Source: Mycobacterium sp. (GTDB lineage Bacteria > Actinomycetota > Actinomycetes > Mycobacteriales > Mycobacteriaceae). Taken from it: 45,855 nucleotides of DNA. Shown in pieces: positions 1-12,700 of this stretch; position 1 is the first letter of the stretch, and each line of letters starts with the position of its first letter. The notes under the pieces are model-generated. The model was not told the DNA's origin. It was given only the letters and a program-made list of their open reading frames with translations, and made no database searches. Where the stretch lies: contig RXJD01000095.1 of assembly GCA_003987775.1 (NCBI GenBank), positions 1 through 45,855 of the forward strand, given 5' to 3'. The position numbers and the translations under genes are program-made.

Positions 1-1173
1 GTAGGCGGGCAAGCCGCCAACGGCACCGGTGGAACCGGCGGAAAAGGCGGCGACGCGACGATCGCCAACAGCACCTCGACAGGAAGTTCCACAGCTGGAA
101 TCGGAGGCGCCGGCGGTAGCGGCGGTACCACGGGCGGCGACGGCGGCAAGGGCGGATCAGCGTCCAACGCCGGCGCCGGATCAACAACCGGCGGTGCCGG
201 CGGCAATGGAGGCAACGGCACTACCGGCGCCGGCGGCGCGGGTGGAGCCGGGGGAGGGGCAAGCACCACCGGAAAGGGGTCTGCCACCGGCGGTGGAGGC
301 GGCGACGGTGGTGGGGGCGTCTCCGGCGGGGCCGCGGGAATCGGCGGCACCGCCACCATCAACAACGCACTCGCAACAGGCAACGCCACGGCGGGGGCCG
401 GCGGCGACGGCGGCAACGGCACCACCGGCATCGGCGGCAAGGGCGGCTTCGGCGGTGGCGCCAGCGCCACCGGCACGGGGTCCGCCACCGGTGGAGCCGG
501 GGGCGCCGGCGGTAAAGGCGGCGCGGGCGGGGATGGAGGAAATGGCGGCAACTCGAACAACGGCGGAACCGGCAATGTCACCTCGGGCGCCGGCGGTGTG
601 GGTGGAGACGCCACCACCGGCGCAGGCGGAGACGGCGGTAAGGGCGGCCTAGCTGCGATCTCCACTCCGGCATCGAGCGGCACGGTGACCGCCGGCAATG
701 GTGGCGCCGGCGGCAACGGCGTCAGTGGAGGCAAAGGGGGTGCCGGCGGTTCCGGCGGAACCTCCGGAAACGGCAACGTCACTGCTGGAAGCGGCGGTGC
801 GGGCGGAAACGGCACCACCGGTGCCGGCGGTGCTGGTGGCAGCGGTGCCGGTGCAACCATCTTCGGCCCCGGAGGGCTCGGAGTCGCCACCGGCGGTAAC
901 GGTGGTGCCGGTGGCAACGGCAGCGCCGGTGGATCGGGTGGCAACGGCGGCACAGGTTCTACTGACGGTGGGGGTACCGGCGTCGGCGGCAAGGGCGGTG
1001 ACGGCGGCGACAGTTCCGGGACCGGTGTGAACGGCGGCGACGGCGGCACGGGCGGCAATGCCCACGCGGCGACGCTGGGCAACGCCAGCCCTGGGAACGG
1101 CGGTTTCGGCGGGTTGGGCGGTCCGGGCGGTGGTTTGCCCGGCGCAGACGGTATCGGAGGATCGATCGTCTGA
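1..1173 (+). CDS. PE_PGRS family protein, C-terminal part (5' end outside window)
   Basis: The reading frame is open from the first base of the window and ends at a TGA at 1171-1173, so the PE domain and start lie upstream. What is visible is 390 residues of GGX-rich PGRS sequence (Gly-Gly-Ala, Gly-Gly-Asn, Gly-Gly-Thr) broken at intervals by short Ser/Thr-rich patches such as ATIANSTSTG. The last 65 or so residues resemble the ends of the next three PE_PGRS proteins: a GGDSS/GGNAHA stretch, then NAxxGxGGxGG, closing in GSIV. PE_PGRS proteins are secreted through type VII (ESX-5) systems and sit at the mycobacterial cell surface; the function of this one cannot be read from the sequence. It is the first of four same-strand PE_PGRS genes. 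Confidence 0.9.
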   Translation, partial: VGGQAANGTGGTGGKGGDATIANSTSTGSSTAGIGGAGGSGGTTGGDGGKGGSASNAGAGSTTGGAGGNGGNGTTGAGGAGGAGGGASTTGKGSATGGGGGDGGGGVSGGAAGIGGTATINNALATGNATAGAGGDGGNGTTGIGGKGGFGGGASATGTGSATGGAGGAGGKGGAGGDGGNGGNSNNGGTGNVTSGAGGVGGDATTGAGGDGGKGGLAAISTPASSGTVTAGNGGAGGNGVSGGKGGAGGSGGTSGNGNVTAGSGGAGGNGTTGAGGAGGSGAGATIFGPGGLGVATGGNGGAGGNGSAGGSGGNGGTGSTDGGGTGVGGKGGDGGDSSGTGVNGGDGGTGGNAHAATLGNASPGNGGFGGLGGPGGGLPGADGIGGSIV

Positions 1174-1659
1174 CTGGTCACTTCAGCGGTGAGGAAGCCG
1201 CGGGTCCTGACCAAATGCCAACAACTGCCACCCCCCGCGGCAATCCAGAATGGGGTTCTGCAATGTAAAACGTTGTTCGCAAGCATTACTCACGTTTCAC
1301 ATTTCTGTTGCGGCACTTGCGCTGCACGCTACGCATACGTGTGCACCATTCGCTGCCTGTAATTTCAGCCCCTCTAGGCACACCGACTATGGCATTTGAA
1401 TTCATTCTTCGGATTGCTTCTGCGGTCCCCGCAGCGATCAAGGCGCGGAGAGATCACCGCTCGCTTCGGTGCCATCAACTGCGACCACCACTCATCGAAT
1501 TCCGTTGAAATTCAAATAATTCCGTGCACGACGGTCCAATCGGTTCTTCGGCTCACCGTATCGCGCCGAAAGTCTTACTAATCACGGTCCGCTTCGGAAT
1601 ACTGAAGCGCATCTGCATTTCTTGCCATCACCGCAAATCCAATAGGCGGGAGCACCTCA
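1174..1659. other. Intergenic spacer upstream of the second PE_PGRS gene
   Basis: This 486-base stretch is clearly less GC-rich than its flanks and has no convincing gene. The short open frames in it have low third-position GC and no ribosome binding site. It must hold the terminator of the preceding gene and the promoter of the next one, but I cannot point to a specific -10 or hairpin with confidence. A purine-rich GGCGGGAG at 1645-1652 is the ribosome binding site of the gene at 1660. Confidence 0.6.
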
Positions 1660-4600
1660 GTGTCGTACGTAATGGCCACACCAGACCTATTAGCTACGGC
1701 GGCAGCGGATGTGGCGGGTATCGGCTCGTCGCTGCGGGCCGCGAGTTTTGCCGCCGCGGCACCAACGACCGGAGTTCTGGCCGCCGCGGGCGATGAGGTG
1801 TCGGCGGCCATAGCGTCGCTCTTTTCCAGCCATGGCCAGGCCTATCAGGTGCTCAATAAGCAGGCTGCCGCGTTCCAGAACGAGTTCGTCAGCGCGCTGA
1901 CCCGGGCCGGGAGCTCGTATGCCCTCGCTGAAGCGGTCAACGCTTCGCCGTTGCAGATCCTCGAAGAGCAGGTATTAGCGCTCATCAACGCACCCACCAA
2001 CCTGCTGTTGGGGCGCCCGCTGATCGGCAACGGCACCGACGGCGCGCCAGGCACCGGGCAAAACGGCGGGGGCGGCGGGATCCTGTGGGGCAACGGCGGC
2101 GCGGGCGGCTCTGGCGCACCCGGCGGAACCGGCGGCGCCGGTGGGCCGGCCGGACTCTTCGGTGCGGGCGGGACCGGCGGTGCCGGCGGGATCGGCGGCG
2201 GATCCGGCGGTGCGGGCGGCAGCGGAGGCTGGCTGTGGGGCAATGGTGGTGCCGGCGGGGCGGGAGGCGTCGGGACGGTAGGTATCAACGGTGGTGTCGG
2301 CGGGTCCGGGGGGAGTGCCTTGTTGTTCGGTAACGGTGGGGCCGGCGGGGTGGGCGGGGCCGGCGGGGCCGGCACGATCGGGAGCCCGGGCAGCCCGGGC
2401 GCCCCACTACTGACCGGCGGTACCGGCGGTCCGGGCGGCAACGGTGGCCACGCCGGTGCGGGAGGCGCCGGCGGCAACGGCGGGCTGGTCTACGGCGCCG
2501 GCGGAGCGGGCGGCAATGGAGGCATCGGCGGAGCCGGCGGCGCCGGAGGGGTCGGCGGCGCCGGCTGGAATGAGACCAACGCGGGAGTCGACGGCGGCAA
2601 CGGCGGTAACAGCGGCAGTGGCGGTGACGGCGGCAACGGCGGTACGGGCGGGGCCGGCGGCCGTGGATCGACGCTATTCGGCGCCGCAGGAGCCAACGGC
2701 AACGGCGGCACCGGCGGGGCCGGCGGCAATGCCGGGGCACCCGGCGATGGCGGCGTCGGCGGCGCGGGCAACGCCCTGGTGACCACGGGTGGATGGGGCG
2801 GCAATGGCGGCAACCCTGGCGGCGTCGGCATTGGCGGCAACGGTGGCGGCGCCGGCGGACCCGGCGGCACCCCGGGCGCGAGCGGGGCCGTCGGAACCAT
2901 CGTTGCCGGCAACGGAGGCACCGGCGGCGCCGGCGGCCAAGGCTACGACGCCGCCACTGATCCGTTGGCTGCCCCCGGCACGTCCGGTGGCAAAGGCGGT
3001 CACGGCGGCTTTGGCGGGGCGTACGGACGCGGCGGAGCCGGCGGGGCGGGCGGCAACGCAGCGATCGACGGCAATGGTGGCGACGGGGGCTTCGGCGGCG
3101 GGAGCGGTTTTCTGGGCGGCACCGGCGGTGCCGGGGGGGCCGGCGGAGACGGCGCCGGCACCGGTGCGGGTGGGGCCGGCGGCGCGGGGGGCGACGGGTC
3201 CAACACCAGTTCAGCACCAGCGGTAGGCGGCACCGGCGGTGCCGGAGGGGACGCCGGCTCCGGTCGTGGCGGCAACGGTGGCGCCGGAGGAATCGCCCAG
3301 AGCTTTGGAAGCGGAACGGCGATCGGTGGCGCCGGTGGGGTCGGTGGCACCGGTGCCGCCGGCGGTGGAGATGGCGGCGACGGCGGTTCGGCGTTCAACA
3401 ACGGATACGGCAGCGCAATCGGGGGTGCTGGGGCAAATGGCACGAGTACCGGCCTCACGGGTACCGGCGGCAAAGGCGGCGCCGGCGGCAGCGCGTCGGT
3501 CGGCATCGCCCTGTCCGGGGGCACAGCTACCGGCGGAACGGCCGGTGTGGGCGGCGACGGGATGAACGGCGGGGCCGGCGGTGCCGGCGGATCGGCAACC
3601 AACGCCGGCACCGGGGCGGTCGCTCCGACCGTCGGCGGGGGCGGCGGCTCGGGCTCCGGCGGCACCGGCGGTGCCGGAGGTGCCGGGGGTGCCGCGACGA
3701 TCACCAATGCCGCCTCAACGGCTAACGCCGTGGGCGCCGACGGCGGCGCCGGCGGTTTCGGCAACAACGGCGGTAGCGGCGGGGCCGGGGGCAACGCCAC
3801 CACGGAGGGAACGGGAAGCGCTACGTCAGGCGCCGGCGGCCAAGGCGCGCAGGGCACCAGCGGCATTGGCGGGACTGGGGGAGCCGGTGGCAAGGCGACC
3901 ATCTCCAACGCCACCTCGAGCGCGACCGCTACCGGGGGCACCGGCGGAGCCGGCGGCACGGCCTTCACAGGAGGCAACGGTGGCGCCGGAGGGTCCGCTG
4001 CCACCAGCGGTACCGGAGCTGTCAATCCCGGCACCGGCGGCAAGGGCGGTGGCAGCTTCATCGGCGGCGGAGGAATCGGCGGCAGCGGCGGCGACGCGAT
4101 CGTCACCAACGCGGCTTCCACCTTCAGCCCAGTCGGCGGCACGGGCGGGGCCGGCGGGACTGGGATCGACAACAGCGGCCCGACGGCGGGGCGGGGTGGG
4201 ACTGGCGGCACCGCGCAAACCAACAGCAGTAACGCGTCGACGACAGCGACCGGCGGCACCGGAGGGGCCGGCGGAGACGGCGGTGGCGCCTTCACCTTCG
4301 TCGGTGGGACTGGAGGCTCCGGCGGCATCGGCATCCACTCGGGTGCGGGCACCGCCATCGGCGGTATCGGCGGAGCGGGCGGTAGCGGGCCCACCGGAGG
4401 CGGGGGTGGCGGCAACGGCGGATCAGCGTTCAACACCGGGACAGGTGGTGCCATCGGCGGCGCTGGCACCGCCGGCACCAGCGGCGGCACCACCGGGACC
4501 GGCGGAGCCGGCGGCGCCGGGGGCGACGCAGAGGTCGCGTCAGCGGCGACCGCCACCGGCGGCAAGGGCGGAGCCGGCGGCGACGGCACGTCCGGCGGTG

Positions 4601-7600
4601 CCGGTGGTAACGGCGGTGGCGCAACAACTTTGGGAACCGGAACCGTCGCGGGCGGTGCGGGCGGTGTCGGTGGCAATGGAACCACCGGCGCGGGCGGGAC
4701 TGGCGGCGGCGGCGGTGACGCGGTTATTACGAACAACGAGTCGACCGCTGCCGCGGTCGCCGGTAACGGTGCGGCCGGCGGCAGCGGCGCCACCGGCGGG
4801 AACGGTGGGGGCGGCGGAACGGCGATCACCCTGGGAACCGGCAATGTCAACCCCGGCACCGGCGGCACCGGCGGCACCGGAACTTCCGGCGCCGGCGGAA
4901 ACGGTGGGGTCGGCGGCAGCGCGTCTATCGACAACCCCGACTCGACCATCAACCCGGTCGGCGGCGCCGGCGGTGCCGGCGGTAGCGGCGTCGACAACCT
5001 GTCCGGGGGCAGCGGCGGCACCGGCGGCACCGCTCAAACGAACAGCAGCAAAGCGGCCACCAGTACCGGAGGTACCGGCGGTTCGGGTGGCGACGCCACC
5101 ACCGGCACCGGCGGAACAGGAGGCATGGGCGGTGCCGGCGTCCACAACGGAGCCGGCACCGCCATCGGCGGCGTCGCCGGAATAGGCGGTAGCGGTCCCG
5201 TCGGAGGCGGAGCCGGCGGGGCCGGGGGCATAGCAATCAACGGTGGAACTGGTGACGCGATCGGCGGCACCGGCGCTGACGGCACCGCAGGCGGTGCCAC
5301 CGGAACCGGCGGAGCCGGCGGCGCCGGCGGCAAGGCCGAGATCACCAACGTCGCTTCGTCGGCGACCGCCGTAGGCGGCAACGGCGGCGCCGGCGCCGGC
5401 GGGACCACCGGCGGCAAGGGCGGCGATGGCGGTGGTGCCTCCAACGACGGATTGGGCGATGCAGCCGCCGGCACCGGTGGCGCGGGCGGCACCGGCGGAA
5501 CCGTCGGTGGTGCCGGAGGAACCGGCGGCAAGGCTGAGATCACCAACTCCTCCTCGTCGGCTACCGCCGTCGGCGGCGCAGGGGGAGCCGGCGCCGACGG
5601 GACCGCGGGCGGCAGAGGCGGCGACGGCGGAAACGCTCTGACGAAAGGACTGGGCGATGTAGCTGGCGGTAACGGCGGCGCGGGCGGCGCGGGCACCACC
5701 GGCAACGGCGGGTCCGGCGGCAACGGCGGCCGCGGCGAGATCTCCAACAACGCCTCGAGTGCCACCGCGGCCTCTGGCGATGGTGGAGGGGGCGGCACGG
5801 GCGCCAGCGGCGGCAACGGCGGGTTCGCCGGGACGGCCATCTCCAACGGGCTCGGCAACGTCACCCCCGGCTCCGGTGGCTCCGGCGGCGCCGGCACCAC
5901 AGGTACCGGCGGCAATGGCGGTGGCGGTGGCGGTGCCACCATCACCAATGCCGCCTCGACGGTCAACGTGGTCGGAGGTACCGGCGGCACCGGTGGCCAG
6001 GGCGTCGACAACCTCTCCGGAGGCCGCGGCGGAATCGGCGGTACCGCACAGACCAACAGCAACGACAACACGACGACGTCCACCGGTGGCACCGGAGGGA
6101 TGGGCGGCAACGCCACCACCGGTACCGGTGGAATCGGTGGCTTCGGTGGGGCCGGGGTCCACAACGGGGCTGGTAACGCGCTGGGCGGCGTTGCCGCCGC
6201 GGGTGGTTCGGGTCCCGCAGCGGGCGGGGCCGGCGGAAACGGCGGGTTCGCCCTCAACAGCGGAACCGGTGGGGCGATCGGCGCCGCCGGTGCGGACGGC
6301 ACCAGCGGGGGAGCCACCGGCGGCGCCGGCGGCAACGGCGGGGGTGCCCAGATCAGTAACCCCACCTCGACCGCTATCGCTACCAGCGGCAACGGCGGCG
6401 CCGGCGGCAACGGGGCGGCCGGAGGGGCAGGCGGCAACGGCGGGCTGGCCTTGACCGCCGGCCTGGGCGGCGTCTCCGCCGGCACCGGCGGTGCGGGCGG
6501 AGACGGCACCACCGGTCCGGCTGGTACCGGGGGAACCGGGGGTGCCGCACAAATCACCAACACCAGCTCGACCATCACCGCAGCCGGCGGTGAAGGCGGA
6601 ATCGGTGGCGATACCCTCACCGGCTCAGGCGGGACCGGCGGTGCCGGCGGCAGCGCTTCCCACTCCGGAGCCGGCATTGCGGCCGGCGGCAAGGGAGCCA
6701 CCGGAGGTGTGGGTCCCGCCGGCGGCGGAGCCGGCGGTAACGGCGGCTCTGCGACCAACAGCGGGACGGGCAACGCGAGCGGCGGCGACGGCGCTAACGG
6801 CGGAGTGACCGGCGGCGCGGGCGGGAACGGCGGCAGCGCGGACATCACGAACTCTGCCTCGTCGGGCACCGCCGTCGGCGGCAAGGGCGGAGCAGGCTCC
6901 CTCGGACTGGTCGGCGGAGCGGGCGGCTCCGGCGGCGGGGCGACGAGCAAGGGGCTCGGACCTGTGGTCTCTGGTATGGGCGGCGGCGGCGGCGAAGGCA
7001 CGATCAGCTTCGGCGGGGCAGGGGGCGACGCCGGCACGGCGAGCATCTCCAACGGCACCTCGGCGGCAACCGCTTTCGGCTCGGCGGGTGGAGCCGGCGG
7101 GAAGGGCGCCACCTTCGGCGGCAGTGGCGGATCCGGCGGTTCGGTGACGACTTCCGGCACCGGGAAGCTCGACCCTGGTACGGGCGGCGCGGGCGGCTCT
7201 GGTACCGGCGGAGCCGGCGGCAACGGCGGCAAGGGCGGCTCGGCAACCATTTCCAACACGTCCTCGACGGCGACCGCCCAGGGCGCCACCGGCGGGGTGG
7301 GTGGCAGCGGTATCAGCGGTGGCAAGGGCGGCGCCGGTGGTAACGCATCAAGCAACGGCGCCAGCGTCACCACCGCGGCCATCGGCGGTACCGGTGGAGC
7401 GGGCGGCGGCGCCTCCACCGGCACGGGTGGCACCGGCGGAACCGGAGGTGAAGCCTCCCACTCCGGTGCGGGCAGCGCCACAGGCGGCAAAGGTGGTGCG
7501 GCGGGGACGGGAACGAACGGCGGGACCGGGGGCAGTGGTGGCCTGGCGGTTAACAGCGGCGGTGGAAACGGTCCCGCCACAGGTGGTGCCGGTGCTGACG

Positions 7601-9210
7601 GCGCTGCAGGAACCGGTGGAACCGGTGGGTCGGGCGGCGCCGGGGGCGACGCGAAAGTCTCAGGACCCCCCACATCGACCGGGGCGGCAACCGGCGGCAA
7701 AGGCGGAGCAGGCGGCACCGGCACGGTCGGCGGAGCCGGCGGTAAGGGTGGCGCGGCGTCTACCTCCGGACTCGGAAGTGTCACTCCCGGCACCGGCGGT
7801 GCGGGCGGGATCGGCACCTCGGCCGGTGGAGAGGGCGGCCAAGGCGGCGCGGCGAGCATTGAGAATGCAGCGTCGTCGGCCAGTGCCAAGGGCGGTACCG
7901 GCGGCGTCGGCGGCAACGGGATCAACGGCGGCAAGGGCGGCGCGGGTGGTAGCGCGTCGACCAACGCCAGCAGCGGCACCACTGCGGCCATTGGAGGCAC
8001 TGGCGGAGCCGGCGGTAATGCCAGCGGTGCCACAGGCACCGGCGGCGCCGGTGGTACCGGCGGCGATGCCACTCACTCCGGTGGGGGCAGCGTCACCGGC
8101 GGCGGCGGCGGTAACGGCGGAACCGGCCCCACGGGCGGAGCCGGCGGCGACGGCGGAAAGGCGAGCATTTCCAACAATGGCTCAACGGGAACCGCCGCCG
8201 GCGGCAACGGCGGAACCGGTGGTACCGGCATCACCGGAGGCAAAGGCGGTTCCGGCGGTGCGGCAATGACGACCGGTCTCGGAAGCGTCACCGGTGGCAC
8301 CGGCGGCGTGGGGGGCACCGGCAATGCCGCTACCACCAGCGGCGGTACCGGCGGCCAAGGCGGCGAGGCGACCATATCGAACACCGGCTCGGCCGCCACC
8401 GCAAAGGGCGGCACTGGTGGTGCCGGCGGCACTGCCACCGCCGGTACCGGCGGTGCCGGCGGTGCCGGCGGCAAAGCGGTCCACTCGGGTGCCGGCACCG
8501 CCGCCGGCGGCGTTGGCGGCACCGGTGGACTAGGCGTTGCCGCCGGCGGCGCCGGGGGCAACGGCGGCTTCGGCCTGAACAGCGGAACTGGAAACGCCAC
8601 CGGCGGTGACGGCGGTATCGGCAACAAAGGATCAGCAACCACTGGGAACGGCGGGGCCGGCGGTGTTGGCGGCGACGCCGAAGTGAGTAACGCGACCTCG
8701 ACCGGCAGTGCCACCGGCGGCAACGGCGGAGCCGGGGCTCCGGGAGCCACCACCAGCGGCTTCGGCGGCGCCGGTGGCGCGGCGGGGAACGCGACGAACA
8801 AGGGGCTGGGGTCTGCCACCGGCGGCACTGGCGGCGTGGGTGGCGGCGCCAGCGTCAGTGCCTCCGCCGGCAACGGCGGGAACGGTGGAGTCGGCACGGT
8901 GTCCAACGCCGGCAACGCAAGTGCTGCGAGGGGCGGCCAAGGCGGCTTCGGCGGCAGCGGAGGCCAGGGCGGTGCCGGTGGTAACGGCGGTCTGGGATCC
9001 ACCCTCGGGACTGGATTCGGCATCGGCGGTAACGGCGGATTCGGCGGCAACAGTGCGGCCACAAGCGCCAACGGCGGTAATGGTGGCAACGGCGGCAACG
9101 CTCACGCGGGCAACATCAGTAACGCCGCGGTGGGCGTCGGCGGCGTCGGCGGCACCGGCGGTACTGGCGGCAGCAAAGGCCTCACGGGCAACAACGGAAT
9201 AGTCGTCTAG
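1660..9210 (+). CDS. PE_PGRS family protein, very long (2516 aa)
   Basis: Starts at GTG 1660, seven bases after GGCGGGAG (1645-1652). Residues 1-95 or so form the alpha-helical PE domain; the family's Pro-Glu pair is Pro8-Asp9 here. A YxxxE type VII secretion motif is present at Tyr87-Glu91 and the GRPLI linker motif at 118-122, followed by [15 protein letters not shown]. The rest is PGRS. Beyond plain GGX triplets, about 26 Ser/Thr-rich interruptions of the type ITNxxSTATA punctuate it, and a module of roughly 130 residues (VGG, VDN, AQTNS, HSGAG, NxGTG) recurs three times at about 4120-4530, 4950-5340 and 5960-6355. The C-terminus ends in NNGIVV. At 2516 residues it is unusually large for the family. 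Surface localisation is expected from the family; a specific role is not evident. Confidence 0.95.
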   Translation: MSYVMATPDLLATAAADVAGIGSSLRAASFAAAAPTTGVLAAAGDEVSAAIASLFSSHGQAYQVLNKQAAAFQNEFVSALTRAGSSYALAEAVNASPLQILEEQVLALINAPTNLLLGRPLIGNGTDGAPGTGQNGGGGGILWGNGGAGGSGAPGGTGGAGGPAGLFGAGGTGGAGGIGGGSGGAGGSGGWLWGNGGAGGAGGVGTVGINGGVGGSGGSALLFGNGGAGGVGGAGGAGTIGSPGSPGAPLLTGGTGGPGGNGGHAGAGGAGGNGGLVYGAGGAGGNGGIGGAGGAGGVGGAGWNETNAGVDGGNGGNSGSGGDGGNGGTGGAGGRGSTLFGAAGANGNGGTGGAGGNAGAPGDGGVGGAGNALVTTGGWGGNGGNPGGVGIGGNGGGAGGPGGTPGASGAVGTIVAGNGGTGGAGGQGYDAATDPLAAPGTSGGKGGHGGFGGAYGRGGAGGAGGNAAIDGNGGDGGFGGGSGFLGGTGGAGGAGGDGAGTGAGGAGGAGGDGSNTSSAPAVGGTGGAGGDAGSGRGGNGGAGGIAQSFGSGTAIGGAGGVGGTGAAGGGDGGDGGSAFNNGYGSAIGGAGANGTSTGLTGTGGKGGAGGSASVGIALSGGTATGGTAGVGGDGMNGGAGGAGGSATNAGTGAVAPTVGGGGGSGSGGTGGAGGAGGAATITNAASTANAVGADGGAGGFGNNGGSGGAGGNATTEGTGSATSGAGGQGAQGTSGIGGTGGAGGKATISNATSSATATGGTGGAGGTAFTGGNGGAGGSAATSGTGAVNPGTGGKGGGSFIGGGGIGGSGGDAIVTNAASTFSPVGGTGGAGGTGIDNSGPTAGRGGTGGTAQTNSSNASTTATGGTGGAGGDGGGAFTFVGGTGGSGGIGIHSGAGTAIGGIGGAGGSGPTGGGGGGNGGSAFNTGTGGAIGGAGTAGTSGGTTGTGGAGGAGGDAEVASAATATGGKGGAGGDGTSGGAGGNGGGATTLGTGTVAGGAGGVGGNGTTGAGGTGGGGGDAVITNNESTAAAVAGNGAAGGSGATGGNGGGGGTAITLGTGNVNPGTGGTGGTGTSGAGGNGGVGGSASIDNPDSTINPVGGAGGAGGSGVDNLSGGSGGTGGTAQTNSSKAATSTGGTGGSGGDATTGTGGTGGMGGAGVHNGAGTAIGGVAGIGGSGPVGGGAGGAGGIAINGGTGDAIGGTGADGTAGGATGTGGAGGAGGKAEITNVASSATAVGGNGGAGAGGTTGGKGGDGGGASNDGLGDAAAGTGGAGGTGGTVGGAGGTGGKAEITNSSSSATAVGGAGGAGADGTAGGRGGDGGNALTKGLGDVAGGNGGAGGAGTTGNGGSGGNGGRGEISNNASSATAASGDGGGGGTGASGGNGGFAGTAISNGLGNVTPGSGGSGGAGTTGTGGNGGGGGGATITNAASTVNVVGGTGGTGGQGVDNLSGGRGGIGGTAQTNSNDNTTTSTGGTGGMGGNATTGTGGIGGFGGAGVHNGAGNALGGVAAAGGSGPAAGGAGGNGGFALNSGTGGAIGAAGADGTSGGATGGAGGNGGGAQISNPTSTAIATSGNGGAGGNGAAGGAGGNGGLALTAGLGGVSAGTGGAGGDGTTGPAGTGGTGGAAQITNTSSTITAAGGEGGIGGDTLTGSGGTGGAGGSASHSGAGIAAGGKGATGGVGPAGGGAGGNGGSATNSGTGNASGGDGANGGVTGGAGGNGGSADITNSASSGTAVGGKGGAGSLGLVGGAGGSGGGATSKGLGPVVSGMGGGGGEGTISFGGAGGDAGTASISNGTSAATAFGSAGGAGGKGATFGGSGGSGGSVTTSGTGKLDPGTGGAGGSGTGGAGGNGGKGGSATISNTSSTATAQGATGGVGGSGISGGKGGAGGNASSNGASVTTAAIGGTGGAGGGASTGTGGTGGTGGEASHSGAGSATGGKGGAAGTGTNGGTGGSGGLAVNSGGGNGPATGGAGADGAAGTGGTGGSGGAGGDAKVSGPPTSTGAATGGKGGAGGTGTVGGAGGKGGAASTSGLGSVTPGTGGAGGIGTSAGGEGGQGGAASIENAASSASAKGGTGGVGGNGINGGKGGAGGSASTNASSGTTAAIGGTGGAGGNASGATGTGGAGGTGGDATHSGGGSVTGGGGGNGGTGPTGGAGGDGGKASISNNGSTGTAAGGNGGTGGTGITGGKGGSGGAAMTTGLGSVTGGTGGVGGTGNAATTSGGTGGQGGEATISNTGSAATAKGGTGGAGGTATAGTGGAGGAGGKAVHSGAGTAAGGVGGTGGLGVAAGGAGGNGGFGLNSGTGNATGGDGGIGNKGSATTGNGGAGGVGGDAEVSNATSTGSATGGNGGAGAPGATTSGFGGAGGAAGNATNKGLGSATGGTGGVGGGASVSASAGNGGNGGVGTVSNAGNASAARGGQGGFGGSGGQGGAGGNGGLGSTLGTGFGIGGNGGFGGNSAATSANGGNGGNGGNAHAGNISNAAVGVGGVGGTGGTGGSKGLTGNNGIVV

Positions 9211-9366
9211 CGCGATCGGGCGAACGCATCCAGCGATGCGAAATCGGGCGCCGGCGGGGTCGGTGGCAATGGCCTCGCAGGTGGCGGCAAGGGCGGCAAC
9301 GGGAGCACAACGAACCCTGCTGGCAGCGGCGGCGCGCGCCCCGTTAAGAATTCTCGCGCACCGGAA
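9211..9366 (+). other. In-frame PGRS-like tail after the TAG stop
   Basis: Directly after the TAG at 9208-9210 the same frame continues for 52 codons to a TGA at 9367-9369. It reads RDRANASSDA, then a glycine-rich run ([19 protein letters not shown]), then STTNPAGSGG and a non-PGRS end. Either the gene was shortened by a stop mutation or PGRS sequence was left behind by recombination. Stop-codon readthrough is possible but has no direct support. Confidence 0.5.
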
Positions 9367-9718
9367 TGAAGGCGCGGCGTTGAAGCCGTCCAGTGTACAA
9401 ACTTCGCCTTTTGTCGCTGTAATAAATTCATTCCCGAGACAGACCGGGGCCGATAATCGGGCCACACTGCGAACCGGCCCGAAATCACGCCAGAGTGACG
9501 CCCGGCAAGCAAAACGACTCGAGCACACCTTCATCGAACTTGCTTCTAGAACAACGCTTTTGGATCATCTCGCCGCCCGCCGCCAGCTTCGAACGATTCA
9601 TACGTTGAACGATTTAACTAATGACACAAAAGCTTACTAATGGCCGCCCGGTTCGTGGTACTGATGAACAACAGAATTACTTGCCTTCGTCAGGCACGAT
9701 CAGGCGGGAGCGACCAAG
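9211..9718. other. Intergenic spacer between PE_PGRS genes two and three
   Basis: The first 156 bases are the PGRS-like in-frame tail described separately. From about 9370 to 9700 the sequence is AT-richer and holds no convincing gene. A GGCGGGAG at 9703-9710 is the ribosome binding site for the gene at 9719. It closely matches the corresponding site before 1660, so the two genes share their immediate translation-start region as well as their coding sequence. Confidence 0.6.
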
Positions 9719-12700
9719 ATGTCGTACGTCTTTGCAACTCCGGACTTTCTCGCAGCGGCCGCCGCGGATGTCGCCAGTATCGGCTCGTCATTGCGCGCGG
9801 CGAATTTCGCCGCCGCCATACCGACAACTGAGGTGCTCGCTGCCGCCGGTGACGAGATTTCGGCGGCCATCGCAGCACTTTTCAACAGCCACGGCGCCGG
9901 CTACCAAGCCCTCGAAAGCCAGGCAGCGGTATTCCACTCACACTTCATGCAGGCGCTCGCCAGCGCCGGGAACTCCTACGCCCTCGCCGAGACCGCCAAC
10001 GTGTCGCCGCTGCAAGTGCTGGAAGGGCAGATACTCGGAGCGATCAACGCCCCCACCAATCTGCTACTGGGTCGTCCGTTGATCGGCAACGGCACAGACG
10101 GGGCACCCGGTACAGGGCAGAACGGAGGTGCCGGCGGCATCCTGTGGGGCAATGGCGGTAGCGGCGGTTCAGGCGCCGCGGGCGCGGCCGGTGGCGCCGG
10201 GGGCGCGGCCGGTCTGATCGGAAATGGTGGCGTCGGCGGCGCCGGAGGCGCCGGTGGCGGTACCGGCGGTGCCGGCGGCACCGGGGGCTGGTTGTGGGGC
10301 AACGGCGGTGCCGGCGGGGCCGGCGGTATCGGCGGCGCGACCGTCAATGGCGGAGTGGGTGGTGTGGGCGGCAATGCCCTGTTGTTCGGCAACGGGGGAG
10401 CCGGTGGGCTTGGCGGTGCCGGCGCGGCTGGGGCCACGGGCACCCCGGGTGATCCCGGCACTGCGAGCGCGACCGGCGGCGTCGGAGGAACGGGCGGTAC
10501 GGGCGGAAACGCCGGAACAGGCGGCGCCGGGGGCAACGGAGGACTTGTCTATGGCACGGGCGGGGCCGGCGGCAGCGGCGGCGCCGGCGGGGCCGGCGGC
10601 ACCGGCGGCCTGGGCGGCGCAGGCTTTAACGCGCTGGGCGCCGGTGTCGATGGCGGCGACGGCGGCAACGGCGGGGCCGGCGGCACCGGCGGTAACGGCG
10701 GCACGGGTGGCGCCGGCGGGCGCGGCTCCACCCTGTTCGGCGCCGCGGGTGCCAACGGCAACGGAGGCATAGGTGGCGCCGGCGGTAACGCGGGCGCTGC
10801 CGGAGACGGCGGCATCGGGGGTGCCGGCGACGCCCTCAGCACCCAGGGCGGAACGGGCGGCAATGGTGGCAATCCCGGCGCCGTCGGCGTTGGCGGCAAC
10901 GGCGGCGGTGCCGGTGGACCCGGCGGCACCCCCGGCACGAGCGGCGCCGCAGGCACGATCACGGGAATCAGCGGCAACGGTGGCGCTGGTGGCCGCGGTT
11001 ACGACGCCGCCAGCGACGCGGGGGCGGTGCCCGGCACCTCCGGCGGCAAAGGCGGAAACGGAGGCGGCGGGGGCTTGTACGGAGCAGGCGGCGCCGGCGG
11101 CGCCGGTGGCAATGCCACGCTGGCCGGAGGCACCGGGGGCGACGGCGGCTTGGGCGGGGCCAGCGGCCCACGGGGTGGTACTGGCGGGGCGGGCGGGGCC
11201 GGCGGTGACGGTGCCGGCACCGGCGCAGGCGGCAACGGCGGCAGCGGGGGGACGGGCTTCAATAACGGAGCAGGGAACGCTGTCGGCGGCGCCGGCGGCG
11301 CCGGCGGCGACGGCAACCGGGGCGGAAACGGCGGCTCCGGAGGCAACGCGTTCAGCAGTGGAGCGGGCGATGCCTTCGGCGGCGCGGGAGCGGCGGGCGG
11401 CGCCGGCCCAGCTGGCGGTGGCAATGGCGGTTTCGGGGGGGCGGGATTCAACAGCGGAACGGGTAATGCGACTGGGGGCGCCGGGGCAGACGGGACCAGT
11501 GGCGGCACCACCGGAACCGGCGGCCGGGGGGGCGATGGCGGCGATGCCGTCATCACCACCGCAACCTCAACGGCGACCGCCACCGGAGGCACTGCGGGGG
11601 CGGGCGCCAACGGCACCACCGGCGGGTCCGGTGGTAACGGCGGTTCGGCATTCACCAGCGGGACCGGCAAGGTCAACCCAGCCGCTGGCGGAGCGGGCGG
11701 TGAAGGCAGCGTCGCATCAGGTGGCAACGGCGGATCCGGTGGTACCGCGTCGATTTCCAATGCGGGATCGACGGTCAACGCAACCGGGGCTGCTGGCGGT
11801 GCAGGCGGCGATGGCGCCACCTTCGGTGGCGGTGGTGGTACGGGCGGCACGGCATCGACCGCCGGCCTGGGCAGTGTCACGTCCGGAACCGGCGGCAAGG
11901 GCGGGAACGGCGCCGCCTTCAACGGCGGCTCCGGCGGGTCCGGCGGGAACGCGAACATCAGCAACAGCAAGTCCACCGCGACCGCCACTGCAGCCAACGG
12001 TGGCGACGGCGGCACCGGAACCACCGGGGGCTTCGGCGGCACCGGGGGTTCGGCGTCGACATTCGGAACCGGAAACGTGACCGCCGGCACCGGTGGCGCC
12101 GGTGGCACCGGCACCACCGGAGGCGGGGGAATTGGCGGATTCGGCGGCAGTGCGGTCATCAACAACACCGCTTCCGACGTCAGCCCGGTCGGCGGGCGCG
12201 GCGGGGCCGGCGGCGCCGGCGTCGACAACGCCGCCTTCGGCCGCGGCGGCGGCGGCGGGAGCGCGCAAACCAACAGCGGTAACGCGACCACCGTGGCGCT
12301 CGGGGGCGCGGGTGGCGTCGGTGGCGACGCAAGCACAGGCACCGGCGGAACCGGCGGGACAGGCGGAGTCGGGACACACAGCAATGCCGGCGTCGGAGCA
12401 GGAGGTGACGGTGGTGCCGGCGGCAAGGGTCCCACGCGCGGAGGGGCAGGCGGCAATGGCGGGCCTGGGCTTAACACCGGTACCGGCAACGCCCTTGGCG
12501 GCACCGGGGCTGCCGGCACCAGCGGCGGTCTTACGGGAGGCGGCGGTGCCGGCGGCAGCGGAGGTTCCGCCCAGGTCTCTATTGACATCTCGCCGGGGAT
12601 CGCGACTGGGGGCAAAGGCGGCGCAGGCGCTGATGGCATTTTTGGCGGCAACGGCGGTAGTGGCGGATCGGCGAACAACTTCGGAACGGGAGCAGCGATT

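Noticed and set aside
29-1065. Alanine- and arginine-rich frames overlapping the first PE_PGRS part
   Set aside because: Alternate-frame shadows of PGRS sequence; composition only.
1845-9098. Long proline-rich open frames on the minus strand opposite the PE_PGRS genes (also opposite those at 9719, 16131 and 44131)
   Set aside because: They are the mirror of GGC/GGN codon runs read as GCC/CCN (PPAPPVPP patterns), have no starts with ribosome binding sites and no domain content.
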